NCBI RefSeq assembly: GCF_014770435.1
Contig: NZ_CP061739.1
Span: forward strand, 1,054,001-1,118,000
DNA: 64,000 nt
Direction of reading: 5' to 3'
Source of the DNA: Psychrobacter sp. 28M-43
Lineage (GTDB): Bacteria > Pseudomonadota > Gammaproteobacteria > Pseudomonadales > Moraxellaceae
Part shown: in pieces, positions 9,328 to 18,418 of the stretch
Numbering within the stretch: position 1 is the first letter of the stretch
Layout of the letters: every line of letters begins with the position of its first letter
Made by a program: the position numbers and the translations under genes
Notes under the pieces: generated by a model
The model's database searches: none
What the model saw: only the letters and a program-made list of their open reading frames with translations
What the model was told of the DNA's origin: nothing

Positions 9328-10743
9328 TTAGAATGAACCGAACATCGTACCTAAAATAATAACAGCGACCACAGCGACCAATGGAATGACCATTGTAACC
9401 ATCGCCAAGTTCAAATAAGACTGCTTATGGGTCAGACCACAAATCGCTAGCAAGGTGATGACAGCGCCACTGTGCGGAAGTGTATCTAGACCACCTGCCG
9501 CCATGACGGCTACGCGATGCATCAACTCAGGGTCGATACCGGCATTGACTGCCATTCTTAGATAATCTTCACCCAATGTCGACAGCGCAATACTCAAACC
9601 GCCAGACGATGAACCTGTGATACCAGCGAGCGTAGTCATAGCGACCGCTTCTGAGATCAGAGGGTTGTCAGGGTTTAAGTTCAGGATGCTATCACGAATG
9701 ATAAGGAAGCCTGCTAGTGACGCGATAACCGCTCCGTAACCCACTTCTGATGCAGTATTAAAAATCGGCAACATAGAATCATAAGTACCACGGTTAATGG
9801 TTTTTTGTAGATTATTCCAATGTCCGATACGGAGCAAAATTAACACCACACAAGCCACGACCAACGAGATAATAATTGACCATAACCCAAGTGAGCCTGC
9901 GACATTTAAGTCTGGGAACTGAGTTTGTAAACTACTGAAATCTATCGACGGGAATACGATATAGGTCAATATAGCGTTTAAACCAATGACTAGTACGAGT
10001 GGGATCATCGCAATGGTAAAAGAAGTATGGTGAGTGTTTAACACCTCAGCTTCTTTTGCCGTTGCGCCAACACCGCCTACATCTTCTTCGTCATGCTGAC
10101 CATAACCTTCGCCCGCTGCATTGGCTTTTCTGGCGCGTGACTGAAGCCACATCCAACCACAAACAAACATGATCGTACCACCGATGATGCCCAAAATAGG
10201 CGCGGCAAATACATTGGTGTTGTAATAAGGAATTGGAATAGCGTTCTGGATAGCTGGCGTGCCTGGCAGTGCAGTCATCGTAAACGTAAATGACCCTAAA
10301 GCAATCGCTGCTGGAATCAAACGTTTTGGAATATCTGCTGCTCTAAACAAGTCTTTGGCGATTGGATAGATAGCAAAAGCCACAACGAACAACGATACGC
10401 CGCCATAGGTCAAAATAGCACAGACCAAAATTACCGCAAGAATGGCTTTGCTAGCACCGAGCTTTTCGACGACCGTATTGGCAATGGCGGTTGCTGCGCC
10501 AGAGTCTGCCATTAGGCGGCCAAATAGTGCGCCTAGCAAGAATATCGGGAAGAATTTGAGTAAGAATCCACTCAACGCGCCCATAAAGACATCGGTATAA
10601 GCGGGAATGGTGCTTAAGAAGTCACCTGACAGTAAGACTGCTAATGTCGCCATAATCGGTGCTAGGATCAGCACAGAATAACCGCGATAAGCAAAGAACA
10701 TGAGTAATAATAGGGTAATGACAATAGCAAGTGTACTAAACAT
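9328..10743 (-). CDS. GntP family permease, probable D-3-hydroxybutyrate permease
   Basis: A 471-residue, very hydrophobic transporter with about 12 or more membrane segments. The start at 10743 (MFSTLAIV) is chosen because AAGGAGG lies seven bases upstream; a start 18 bases further out would place that site inside the gene. Features such as ALPGTPAIQNAIP, GSSSGGLSIALSTLG and LDTLPHSGAVITLL match the GntP (gluconate:H+ symporter) superfamily. GntP members encoded next to 3-oxoacid CoA-transferase and hydroxybutyrate dehydrogenase genes are generally regarded as hydroxybutyrate permeases, and that is the most likely role here. The gene diverges from atoE, so one control region could serve both. 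Confidence 0.85.
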   Translation of the reverse strand: MFSTLAIVITLLLLMFFAYRGYSVLILAPIMATLAVLLSGDFLSTIPAYTDVFMGALSGFLLKFFPIFLLGALFGRLMADSGAATAIANTVVEKLGASKAILAVILVCAILTYGGVSLFVVAFAIYPIAKDLFRAADIPKRLIPAAIALGSFTFTMTALPGTPAIQNAIPIPYYNTNVFAAPILGIIGGTIMFVCGWMWLQSRARKANAAGEGYGQHDEEDVGGVGATAKEAEVLNTHHTSFTIAMIPLVLVIGLNAILTYIVFPSIDFSSLQTQFPDLNVAGSLGLWSIIISLVVACVVLILLRIGHWNNLQKTINRGTYDSMLPIFNTASEVGYGAVIASLAGFLIIRDSILNLNPDNPLISEAVAMTTLAGITGSSSGGLSIALSTLGEDYLRMAVNAGIDPELMHRVAVMAAGGLDTLPHSGAVITLLAICGLTHKQSYLNLAMVTMVIPLVAVVAVIILGTMFGSF

Positions 10744-11151
10744 GACGGCCCTCCTTGGCAAAAAATAAGGCAGCGAGTATGCCGTGCCTGTCGATATAGG
10801 TCAATAAAATTAATCAAAATAAGCCTATGTCGTCTGTTTTATCAAACATAAATCTAGACTCATAGACTGCTAATCATTAATACCTCGACAATTTAACTCC
10901 TGCACAGCGTTGACCCACATGCGCTGATGGTTATTTTCTAGTCGCTACGAAAATAATATGTTAAGTTAGCACAAGTGTTTCACGCATGATATAGCGAGAT
11001 AGAATGTATTGTTATGAACGCCAATGTAAAATATAATGCTTGCCCTTTATCAGACGTAGTGGCAGTAACCGCACTCCACTCTGATAAAAGTTTAACAAAG
11101 CCTTAATAACAACTCTTAAAACCAAACATCAAATTTACAAGGAATGTGAAT
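10744..11151. other. 408-base divergent control region, gntP-type permease / atoE
   Basis: No gene is supported. It should contain back-to-back promoters for the permease and for the atoE side of the cluster. AT-rich, with no operator I can name. Confidence 0.5.
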
Positions 11152-12492
11152 ATGTTTAGTGCCATCACTAATATGAGCGTGCAGTTAGTCAATCGCTATC
11201 TACCATCCCCATTCGTATTTTCGATCGTTTTGACCCTTATCGCGTTTGCTGTAGGACTGGCTACTACTGGCCAGGATATGATTGCTATGGCAGGGCACTG
11301 GGGCAACGGACTATGGTCATTACATAGCTTTGCCATGCAAATGGCGTTGGTCCTAGTAACCGGTTATGCATTTGCTAGCGCACCATTTATTCAGCGCTTA
11401 TTGGACAATCTCGCTAGTAGAGTCCACTCTCCTACGACTGCCATTATCGTATCAACCTTGGTTGGTCTGGTCGGTTCATGGATAAACTGGGGTTTTGGTT
11501 TAATCATTGGGGCAATCTTTGCAAAGGCACTGGCCAGAAAAGTGGCTAACGTCGATTATCCTTTGCTTGTCGCGGCTGCCTATTCAGGCTTTGTAATTTG
11601 GCATGGCGGTTTTTCAGGTTCGATACCGCTGACACTTAGCTCGGGCGGTGATACGCTACTGACGCTGTCAGGCAATACCATGACCGAAGCAGTGCCTTTA
11701 TCGCAGACGGTATTTGCAGGCTACAACATGCTGCTAGTAGGTTTACTTATCGTTATTTTGCCACTCGTCAATCGCTTTATGCATCCTAAAAACCCTACAG
11801 TTATTGATCCTAAACTGATCAAAGAAGAGATCTACGTCGCGCCTCAAAGAGACACACCTGCACAAAAGCTAGATGATAGCCGTATTATCGCTGTCATCTT
11901 ATTGGCCTTAGCACTGATGTACTATATCAGCGAGTTTGGTAGTAACGGTTTTAACCTAGGGCTAAACATCGTCATTGGGCTATTCTTATTCATAGGTTTG
12001 CTATCGCATGGCACGCTAGAGCGTTATTATCGCGCCGTACACTCAGGGATAGGTGGCATCACAGGTATTGTGCTATTGTTCCCGTTCTACGGCGGTATCA
12101 TGGGCATCATGACGGGTGCTAATGCAGATGGTATCTCTATCAGTACGCAAGTGACCGAATTTTTTGTCAATTCAGCTTCCGCAGACAGTTTTCCAATCTT
12201 TGCCTTTTTAAGTGCAGGTCTGGTCAATGTCTTTGTACCGTCAGGCGGTGGGCAATTTGCCGTACAAGGCCCTGTTATGATTCCCGCTGGTATTGAGCTG
12301 GGTGTGAATCCAGCCATTACTGCGATGGCGATTGCGTGGGGTGATGCATGGACTAACATGATTCAACCGTTTTGGGCGTTGCCATTATTGGGTATCGCAG
12401 GTTTGGATGCACGCGCTATCATGGGTTACTGTCTGATAGTACTGGCAGTCTCTGGTGCCATTATCATGGGCGTGTTCTGGCTATTGGTATAG
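11152..12492 (+). CDS. atoE: Short-chain fatty acid transporter, AtoE family
   Basis: The ATG at 11152 is chosen because AAGGA sits eight bases upstream; an in-frame GTG six bases earlier is too close to that site. The 446-residue protein is an integral inner-membrane protein with roughly ten or more segments. Diagnostic stretches are INWGFGLIIGAIFAKALAR, GFVIWHGGFSGSIPLTL, FVPSGGGQFAVQGPVM and WGDAWTNMIQPFWALPLLG, all typical of AtoE, the acetoacetate/butyrate uptake protein of E. coli. It begins the rightward part of the ketone-body module and should supply acetoacetate or butyrate to the CoA-transferase encoded next. Confidence 0.93.
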   Translation: MFSAITNMSVQLVNRYLPSPFVFSIVLTLIAFAVGLATTGQDMIAMAGHWGNGLWSLHSFAMQMALVLVTGYAFASAPFIQRLLDNLASRVHSPTTAIIVSTLVGLVGSWINWGFGLIIGAIFAKALARKVANVDYPLLVAAAYSGFVIWHGGFSGSIPLTLSSGGDTLLTLSGNTMTEAVPLSQTVFAGYNMLLVGLLIVILPLVNRFMHPKNPTVIDPKLIKEEIYVAPQRDTPAQKLDDSRIIAVILLALALMYYISEFGSNGFNLGLNIVIGLFLFIGLLSHGTLERYYRAVHSGIGGITGIVLLFPFYGGIMGIMTGANADGISISTQVTEFFVNSASADSFPIFAFLSAGLVNVFVPSGGGQFAVQGPVMIPAGIELGVNPAITAMAIAWGDAWTNMIQPFWALPLLGIAGLDARAIMGYCLIVLAVSGAIIMGVFWLLV

Positions 12493-12516
12493 TCATTCCA
12501 CTATAAAAATATTACT

Positions 12517-12594
12517 GCGTTAACCTCGCTTGAAGTATTTAATATACATCTACACTCGGTTGCCTTGTACTATTTTTAAATTGAATCGACTATA
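12517..12594. repeat. Short copy of an interspersed repeat family
   Basis: This segment aligns, with substitutions, to the left part of the longer repeat at 60061-60278 (matching cores GCGTTA.CCTC, TCGG.T.CCTTGTAC and a poly-T tract) and then to its right end (TTGAATC.ACTATAT). It looks like an internally deleted or ancestral short version. It lies in the 267-base gap between atoE and the CoA-transferase A gene. Confidence 0.6.
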
Positions 12595-12759
12595 TGGCGT
12601 TATAACGCTTAAAAGAAAAATAAGCATGATGAATTTTCACTGTTAGATTTTATTAAAAGCAACAATCAAACGGATAATTGAGATATTTAATTCAGCATTA
12701 GGGCATGTCCTAATATATGCACGGATTAAAAATATAAATAACAGTCATAGGAGACAAGC

Positions 12760-13473
12760 ATGAGTCAGTCAAAAGTATATAACAGTGCCGAAGAAGCGCT
12801 AAAAGGCGTCGTTAGTGATGGGCAAACGCTCGCAATCGGTGGATTCGGTCTATGCGGTATTCCAGAAGCATTAATCGAAGCGCTGCGTGATAGCAAAGTT
12901 AAAGAGCTTACTTGTATCAGTAATAACGCTGGTGTCGATGACTTCGGTCTAGGGCTATTGCTACAAACACGTCAAATCAAAAAAATGATTTCATCTTATG
13001 TGGGCGAAAACAAAGAGTTTGAGCGCCAGTATTTGGCAGGCGAGCTAGAGGTTGAATTGACGCCACAAGGTACATTGGCTGAGAAATTGCGCTCAGGCGG
13101 TGCTGGTATTCCTGCGTTTTATACCGCAACAGGCGTAGGTACATTGGTCGCTGAAGGCAAAGAAACTCGTGATTTTGATGGTCGAACTTATGTGCTTGAG
13201 CATTCATTGCGCGCAGATGTCGCACTAATCAAAGCACAGAAAGCCGATAAAGCGGGTAATTTGATGTTCAATAAAACCGCTCGTAACTTTAACCCAGACT
13301 GTGCAATGGCGGGTAAAATCACCATTGTTGAAGTCGAAGAGATTGTAGAGACGGGTACATTTGATCCAGATGAAGTACATCTACCGGGTATCTTTGTTCA
13401 ACGGATTGTATTGAATGCCAGCCCTGAAAAGCGTATCGAAAAAACCACGACTAAAGCCGTAGAAGGCGCGTAA
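12760..13473 (+). CDS. scoA: 3-oxoacid CoA-transferase subunit A
   Basis: The alpha subunit of the enzyme that moves CoA from succinyl-CoA (or acetyl-CoA) to acetoacetate. GGAG lies before the ATG. The N-terminus has the CoA-binding [16 protein letters not shown] motif (about residues 28-43), followed by SNNAG and the [16 protein letters not shown] segment; all are characteristic of subunit A. Length (237 aa) is normal. The B subunit follows 141 bases downstream, with a hairpin between the two. Whether it uses succinyl-CoA (ScoAB) or acetyl-CoA (AtoDA) as donor cannot be settled from sequence; the flanking hydroxybutyrate dehydrogenase favours use of ketone bodies. Confidence 0.93.
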   Translation: MSQSKVYNSAEEALKGVVSDGQTLAIGGFGLCGIPEALIEALRDSKVKELTCISNNAGVDDFGLGLLLQTRQIKKMISSYVGENKEFERQYLAGELEVELTPQGTLAEKLRSGGAGIPAFYTATGVGTLVAEGKETRDFDGRTYVLEHSLRADVALIKAQKADKAGNLMFNKTARNFNPDCAMAGKITIVEVEEIVETGTFDPDEVHLPGIFVQRIVLNASPEKRIEKTTTKAVEGA

Positions 13474-13536
13474 ATAAACACGTAGTCGACGCTTAATCGT
13501 ACGTGAAATCAATAGTTAATTTTAGATGGATAATAG

Positions 13537-13574
13537 TTTAGACAGCCAATTGATTCGATAACTGGCTGTCTAAA
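13537..13574 (+). other. Intercistronic hairpin between CoA-transferase A and B
   Basis: Arms 13537-13550 and 13561-13574 pair over 14 bp with one G-U and a 10-base loop. There is no T run after it, so it is more likely an mRNA processing or stability element than a terminator. Confidence 0.6.
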
Positions 13575-13614
13575 TGAATAAAAATAGAATATCGCAAAAA
13601 ATAAGGAAATCAGC

Positions 13615-14244
13615 ATGGCATGGACAAGAGAGCAAATGGCGCAACGCGCCGCACAGGAATTACAAGACGGCTATTACGTGAACTTAGGCATTGGTCTGCC
13701 AACGTTAGTCGCCAACTATATTCCTGAAGGTGTGGATGTGTGGTTACAATCAGAAAACGGCTTACTAGGGATTGGCGAGTTTCCAACAGTAGATAAAGTC
13801 GATGCTGACTTGATTAATGCTGGCAAGCAAACGGTCACAGCAGCGCCAGGCTCCAGTTATTTTAGCAGCTCAGAGTCTTTTGCAATGATTCGCGGTGGCC
13901 ATGTTAACTTGGCGATATTGGGTGCGATGGAAGTATCAGAAAATGGTGATTTGGCTAATTGGATGATTCCAAAAAAGATGGTCAAAGGTATGGGCGGTGC
14001 GATGGACTTGGTTGCAGGCGTACAGCGTGTGATTGTATTGATGGAGCAAGTTAATAAACACGGCGATCCAAAAATCTTGGCAAACTGTGAGCTACCATTG
14101 ACGGGTAAAGGCGTGGTCGATCGTATCATCACTGAGCTTGCTGTATTAGACGTTACTGATGAAGGCCTAAAACTGGTTGAGTTAGCAGATGGTGTGAGCT
14201 TTGACGAGCTACAAGAAAAAACACCAGTAAGTATTACTCAGTAA
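13615..14244 (+). CDS. scoB: 3-oxoacid CoA-transferase subunit B
   Basis: The beta subunit, which carries the catalytic glutamate. The motif [12 protein letters not shown] (about residues 46-57) contains that Glu, which forms the covalent CoA thioester. [14 protein letters not shown] near the N-terminus and [23 protein letters not shown] in the middle are typical of the subunit. A good AAGGA site precedes the ATG at 13615. Length is 209 aa, as usual. With the preceding gene it forms the heteromeric transferase that activates acetoacetate; thiolase, which completes the route, is not in this window. Confidence 0.94.
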   Translation: MAWTREQMAQRAAQELQDGYYVNLGIGLPTLVANYIPEGVDVWLQSENGLLGIGEFPTVDKVDADLINAGKQTVTAAPGSSYFSSSESFAMIRGGHVNLAILGAMEVSENGDLANWMIPKKMVKGMGGAMDLVAGVQRVIVLMEQVNKHGDPKILANCELPLTGKGVVDRIITELAVLDVTDEGLKLVELADGVSFDELQEKTPVSITQ

Positions 14245-14297
14245 ACTTTGTACAGTAAAGTGACTGTCCTAAGATTAATATATTTTCTCCCGCAAAT

Positions 14298-14329
14298 AAA
14301 TACGCCACTATGATTATAGTGGCGTATTT
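14298..14329 (+). terminator. Perfect 14-bp hairpin after CoA-transferase B
   Basis: Arms 14298-14311 and 14316-14329 form a perfect stem with a GATT loop. Only a short T stretch follows, so it may be a partial terminator that reduces read-through into the dehydrogenase gene. Confidence 0.6.
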
Positions 14330-14385
14330 GTTCAGTTCAATTTTATAAAAACTAATAATATTTTAGACCATGATAAGGAATATGT

Positions 14386-15186
14386 ATGGCGACCCAATTA
14401 GAACAAGATTTGACAGGCAAAGTAGCATTGGTCACTGGCTCTGCAAGTGGTATCGGGCGTGACATCGCTGAAACTTATGCAAAAGCAGGAGCAGCGGTTG
14501 GTATTGCTGATATCAACCTTGAAGCGGCACAAAAAACCGTCGATGCTATTGAATCTGCTGGTGGACGTGCTCTGGCGATTGCCATGGATGTTACCTCAGA
14601 AGATGCAGTAAACGATGGTGTACAACAACTAGTTGATACTTTTGGTAGTATTGATATTTTGGTTTCTAATGCTGGTATTCAGATCATTGATCCAATCGAT
14701 AAAATGGCATTTAGCGATTGGAAAAAAATGCTGAACATCCACTTAGATGGCGCTTTTTTGACCACTAAAGCCGCGATTAAGCACATGTATAAAGGTGATA
14801 AGGGCGGCACAGTTATTTATATGGGCTCTGCTCATTCGCATGAGGCCTCATTATATAAAGCCCCTTACGTGACTGCTAAGCATGGACTACTAGGACTGTG
14901 CCGTGTATTGGCGAAAGAAGGTGCAGCGCATAAGGTACGATCGCATGTGATTTGCCCAGGATTTGTCAAAACGCCATTGGTCGAAAAACAAATCCCAGAG
15001 CAGGCAGCTGAAAAAGGCATCAGTGAAGAGTCAGTTATTAACGATATCATGCTGGTTAATACCGTAGATAAAGAATTTACGACAGTAGAAGATATTGCCC
15101 AATTGGCGCTATTTTTAGCGGCTTTCCCAACCAATGTATTCACTGGACAATCTATCGTGGCCAGTCATGGTTGGTTTATGAATTAA
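14386..15186 (+). CDS. 3-hydroxybutyrate dehydrogenase (short-chain dehydrogenase/reductase)
   Basis: It oxidises D-3-hydroxybutyrate to acetoacetate with NAD+. The Rossmann motif TGSASGIG is at residues 17-24, NAG at 95-97, the catalytic Ser near 148 and YVTAK (Tyr161, Lys165). The [25 protein letters not shown] stretch after the catalytic site is close to known hydroxybutyrate dehydrogenases (BdhA/HbdH) and separates it from general SDRs. Length (266 aa) is normal. The gene has AAGGA before its ATG. It completes the module: permeases bring in hydroxybutyrate or acetoacetate, this enzyme makes acetoacetate, and the transferase activates it. Confidence 0.92.
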   Translation: MATQLEQDLTGKVALVTGSASGIGRDIAETYAKAGAAVGIADINLEAAQKTVDAIESAGGRALAIAMDVTSEDAVNDGVQQLVDTFGSIDILVSNAGIQIIDPIDKMAFSDWKKMLNIHLDGAFLTTKAAIKHMYKGDKGGTVIYMGSAHSHEASLYKAPYVTAKHGLLGLCRVLAKEGAAHKVRSHVICPGFVKTPLVEKQIPEQAAEKGISEESVINDIMLVNTVDKEFTTVEDIAQLALFLAAFPTNVFTGQSIVASHGWFMN

Positions 15187-15206
15187 TATATGTACAACTT
15201 GCATAT

Positions 15207-15243
15207 ACCACGACGTCAGACCTACTGGCGTTGTGGTTTTTTT
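15207..15243 (+). terminator. Rho-independent terminator of the ketone-body genes
   Basis: A 9-bp stem (15207-15215 with 15229-15237, one G-U) is followed by a run of seven or more T, right after the dehydrogenase stop codon. Confidence 0.85.
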
Positions 15244-15382
15244 ATGCGTCCAATTCAGCTACACTGTCACGATAGAAGGTTTGGCTAAGATACTCATTAA
15301 CGCTATCGGTTGCGATATACGCAATGAGACGACTTGAGCGATTTGCCAGATCTACCCACTTGTATAGGCCATAATAGTAGCT

Positions 15383-16606
15383 ATGTTTAACTTTATGAAG
15401 AAAAAAACCACAAAAACCGAGACGCCTCAGCAGCAGGCAGAGCGTGATAGTGCCGTCGACAAAGTCCTACTTGGATATGAAATAGGTGCTGTCAGTATTG
15501 CCACGATGGTCACAGGGCTTGAGCGTGATGGTGAAGCACTTACCTTAGACCTGCGTTTGCCAAAAGATAGCAACCCTGAAGTTATCCAGCAGGAGCTTGG
15601 GCAGTTGCTACATCCGCATGGTATTACCACGATTCATATGAACGTGCGTCTGCCTGCGCCAGAAAAAGGTTCAGGCTCGAGCTTACCAAAGCAGATGCCA
15701 AAGACAACCAATGCGATGGACTCCCAGCCTTCATCTGGCGCTAATAACAATGCTAGTAGCACTAACGCTGAGCCACCGATTACAAAAGCTGCACCTACCC
15801 AAGCATCGTTGGCCGCGCATCCTCGTATCCGTCATATTATTGTCGTGGCATCAGGTAAGGGCGGTGTTGGTAAATCGACAACGACGGTCAACATCGCACT
15901 AGCACTACAGAAGCTTGGTAATCGCGTTGGTGTGCTAGATGCAGATATCTATGGTCCTAGTATGCCAACGATGCTAGGCGTTGCTGATGTGAAGCCGCAA
16001 CTAGAAAACGAGCAATTCGTACCAGTCGATGCGCATGGTATGGCAATGCTCTCTATCGGTAGCTTGCTCGATGGAGATAATACTCCTGTCGCATGGCGTG
16101 GACCGAAGGCAACGGGTGCATTGATGCAGCTATATAATCAAACCAATTGGCCGCAGCTGGACTATCTAGTGATTGATATGCCACCAGGTACGGGTGATAT
16201 ACAGCTGACATTAGCGCAGCGTATTCCAGTCACAGGTGCTGTCATTGTCACGACACCGCAGCATGTTGCCTTGCTCGATGCGCAAAAAGGCGTTGAGATG
16301 TTTAACAAGACCAATATTCCTGTGCTTGGCGTGGTTGAAAACATGGCGCTACATACTTGTAGCAACTGCAACCACACCGAAGCAATCTTTGGTACGGGTG
16401 GCGGTGAGTTTATCGCTGAGAAATATCAGGTACCACTATTGGGTCAGCTACCACTTGCCAGTGGCATTCGTGCACAAGTGGATAAAGGTGTGCCAAGCGT
16501 CTTAGCTGATGATGAGTTTGCGACCTATTATTTGAGCATTGCCAAAAATGTCGAAACCAATATCAATAAATTCGCAAAGCCTGTCGATGATAAGCGAATT
16601 TTTTGA
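15383..16606 (+). CDS. apbC: Iron-sulfur cluster carrier protein ApbC (Mrp/NBP35 family ATPase)
   Basis: A scaffold/carrier ATPase that binds and transfers Fe-S clusters. Residues about 25-90 form an MIP18-like domain, followed by a Ser/Asn/Pro-rich linker (about 96-145) that is longer than in E. coli. The deviant P-loop GKGGVGKST is at about 158-166; DADIYGPSMPTMLG, DMPPGTGDIQLTL and the dimer-forming CSNC pair near residue 333 are all present. Length (407 aa) exceeds the usual 360-370 because of the linker. In pseudomonads the order metG-apbC-dcd is conserved, and here dcd still lies 1.8 kb downstream. The start has no strong Shine-Dalgarno match. Confidence 0.95.
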   Translation: MFNFMKKKTTKTETPQQQAERDSAVDKVLLGYEIGAVSIATMVTGLERDGEALTLDLRLPKDSNPEVIQQELGQLLHPHGITTIHMNVRLPAPEKGSGSSLPKQMPKTTNAMDSQPSSGANNNASSTNAEPPITKAAPTQASLAAHPRIRHIIVVASGKGGVGKSTTTVNIALALQKLGNRVGVLDADIYGPSMPTMLGVADVKPQLENEQFVPVDAHGMAMLSIGSLLDGDNTPVAWRGPKATGALMQLYNQTNWPQLDYLVIDMPPGTGDIQLTLAQRIPVTGAVIVTTPQHVALLDAQKGVEMFNKTNIPVLGVVENMALHTCSNCNHTEAIFGTGGGEFIAEKYQVPLLGQLPLASGIRAQVDKGVPSVLADDEFATYYLSIAKNVETNINKFAKPVDDKRIF

Positions 16607-16647
16607 TAATGGAGAAGTAGCCTAAGCTAGCGACTTTTAAAGTGAAT

Positions 16648-16708
16648 GTATTGTCTAAAAAGAGGGTATTTTGAACTTATCTATTTATCAAAGCCATTTA
16701 GACAATAC
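16648..16708 (+). promoter_or_regulatory. 12-bp inverted repeat enclosing the RBS and TTG start of the next gene
   Basis: Arms 16648-16659 (GTATTGTCTAAA) and 16697-16708 (TTTAGACAATAC) are perfect reverse complements. The 37-base loop holds the AGAGGG ribosome binding site (about 16661-16666) and the TTG start codon at 16671. If formed in mRNA, this hairpin could affect translation; that role is inferred. Confidence 0.5.
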
Positions 16709-17108
16709 TCCCAAGCAGTATAGAGTCTTACGATTATTTCGCCCGCCGATATACATCATTGAACTCTTAAACAATCAGTTGATTGCCGTTTGCTACTACA
16801 AAGATGGTAGTAGCAAACGCTATCAGATTAATGCTGACTTTAGCAATCGCCGAATGGTAATTGCCGATTTTAACAAATTCACAAAGGCTCTCGCTGAGCT
16901 GTTAAAAAAGTTTCCAAGACACTTTTTATGGGTAAGTGCGCTTGCATCAATCAATGTTACAGAAACACTAGCAGATGGATTAACCAATATTGAAGTTAAG
17001 GTGATAACTGAAGCATTTTTTGTGGGTTCTGTACAGGCAAAAAGAAGAATTTTACATAGCACCGTTAGCTATCAAGGACAGATAGTACCTTTAGGCAAAT
17101 TTGGCTAG
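16671..17108 (+). CDS. Hypothetical protein, weak resemblance to E. coli YjaA
   Basis: A 145-residue soluble protein that starts at TTG, the only usable start: the next in-frame Met is at residue 61, and AGAGGG lies about four bases upstream of the TTG. The segment SNRRMVIADF and the later region around WVSALASINVTETLADGLTNIEVKVITEAF recall the small stress-associated protein YjaA of E. coli, but the similarity is recalled from memory and weak, so the function is left open. It has no signal peptide or membrane segment. It sits between apbC and the DUF2804 gene (12-base gap), which suggests one transcript for the two. Confidence 0.7.
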   Translation: MNLSIYQSHLDNTPKQYRVLRLFRPPIYIIELLNNQLIAVCYYKDGSSKRYQINADFSNRRMVIADFNKFTKALAELLKKFPRHFLWVSALASINVTETLADGLTNIEVKVITEAFFVGSVQAKRRILHSTVSYQGQIVPLGKFG

Positions 17109-17120
17109 GATGCCGATATC

Positions 17121-18290
17121 ATGAATAAAAGCCACGACAAACCGTATACTGCCGCAAACTTAAAACTGGCAAATCTCGAATATCTTATCCAAAATGGTCA
17201 GCCTGTTTTTGGTGTCTTCTCCCAAGTCAAAAGTATCAACTACTTAGACTATCATAGTCATCTCATTTCACAAAAATCCTTACCTAACTGGCGTAAAGAA
17301 CTAAAAGCCAACCAGTTCTGCTTCATTCAGATACTCCAGCCCCCTTATAGAGTGTGCCTCGCGCTCGCAACGATTAAGCTTGCGACTAGTGCTTTCGTTT
17401 ACATTTATAATGAGGATACTCAGCAGCTAGAAGTCTGTGAGGCGCTACAGCCTTTGAAGCATCATACGCACTTAGACGGTGATGGTTATCAAGGGCAGAT
17501 GGCATTTACACATACAAAGCTCAGCGTCACCTTGGATTTTAGTCCTGCTCAGATGACTATTGCGCTCGACAGTCAGTATGTTGCAATAACGGCAGCGTTA
17601 GCACGAAGCGCACAACCGTTAGCCATATGTACGCCGACTGGTAGGCGTGGCTGGACGTTTACGCAAAAAGAGCCGTTGACCGCACTATCTGGGCATTTAC
17701 TCATTAAAGCCAAGTCAAAATTTCGTACTGATGCTCCTGATGCTCCTGATGCTCAACCTCAAAAAATAAAATTCACCGATGCTACTATTGCCAATCTAGA
17801 TTGGACGCTCGGCTATATGCGTCATGAGACCAATTGGTTTTGGAGCTGTATCACTAGCTATTTGTCAGATGGCCGTCGCTTTTTGCTCAATCTGTCTATG
17901 GGTGTCAATGAGACAGGAGCCGGTGAAAATGCTTGTTGGCTTGATGGGCAGATATTCTATTTACCACCCGTTATGTTTGCTCGTGAGGATTCAAATATTC
18001 GATCAAGTCAGCCAGACAGTCTTGAGCCAAGCATAGAAAGTGTAGAAAGTGATGCTAGCGCCACAAAGCCGTGGCGTATTTATCATCAAAATCTCGGGTG
18101 GAGCAATGTCGATATTGATTTGAGCTTTACACCGATTACCGTTTATAAAAAGACCGATAATTTTGGTGTGATAGCCAGTATCTTTGAGCAGTGGATAGGT
18201 TTTTATAGTGGTGAAATTCGAATAAGAGATGAAGTTATTAGGCTTGATAATGTCATGGGGCTCGCAGAAGATCATTTTGCCAAATGGTAG
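17121..18290 (+). CDS. DUF2804 family protein
   Basis: A 389-residue protein without signal peptide or membrane spans. The C-terminal half shows the marks of DUF2804: ANLDWTLGYMRHETNWFWSC, LNLSMGVNETGAGENACWLDG, a WRIYHQNLG stretch, and the end pattern FSGEIRIRD..., with GLAEDHFAKW at the very C-terminus. A low-complexity DAPDAPDAQP insert at about residues 203-212 separates the N- and C-terminal halves. The biochemical function of this family is not known to me. It is 12 bases downstream of the preceding gene and probably co-transcribed with it. Confidence 0.8.
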   Translation: MNKSHDKPYTAANLKLANLEYLIQNGQPVFGVFSQVKSINYLDYHSHLISQKSLPNWRKELKANQFCFIQILQPPYRVCLALATIKLATSAFVYIYNEDTQQLEVCEALQPLKHHTHLDGDGYQGQMAFTHTKLSVTLDFSPAQMTIALDSQYVAITAALARSAQPLAICTPTGRRGWTFTQKEPLTALSGHLLIKAKSKFRTDAPDAPDAQPQKIKFTDATIANLDWTLGYMRHETNWFWSCITSYLSDGRRFLLNLSMGVNETGAGENACWLDGQIFYLPPVMFAREDSNIRSSQPDSLEPSIESVESDASATKPWRIYHQNLGWSNVDIDLSFTPITVYKKTDNFGVIASIFEQWIGFYSGEIRIRDEVIRLDNVMGLAEDHFAKW

Positions 18291-18418
18291 TTTCTGAGAT
18301 ATAACATGGGGGTAAATGAGATTATTGGCTGTATTCAGTTTTAAGTAGCCGCCCCTCTATAAATCTAGCCGTCAATTCCGTATAATCGTCGCTATTAAAT
18401 ATTTGCTAAGGAACAACA

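Noticed and set aside
9018..9331. Short open frames in the metG-permease gap
   Set aside because: They overlap the terminator and promoter region, lack family features and have no good start context.
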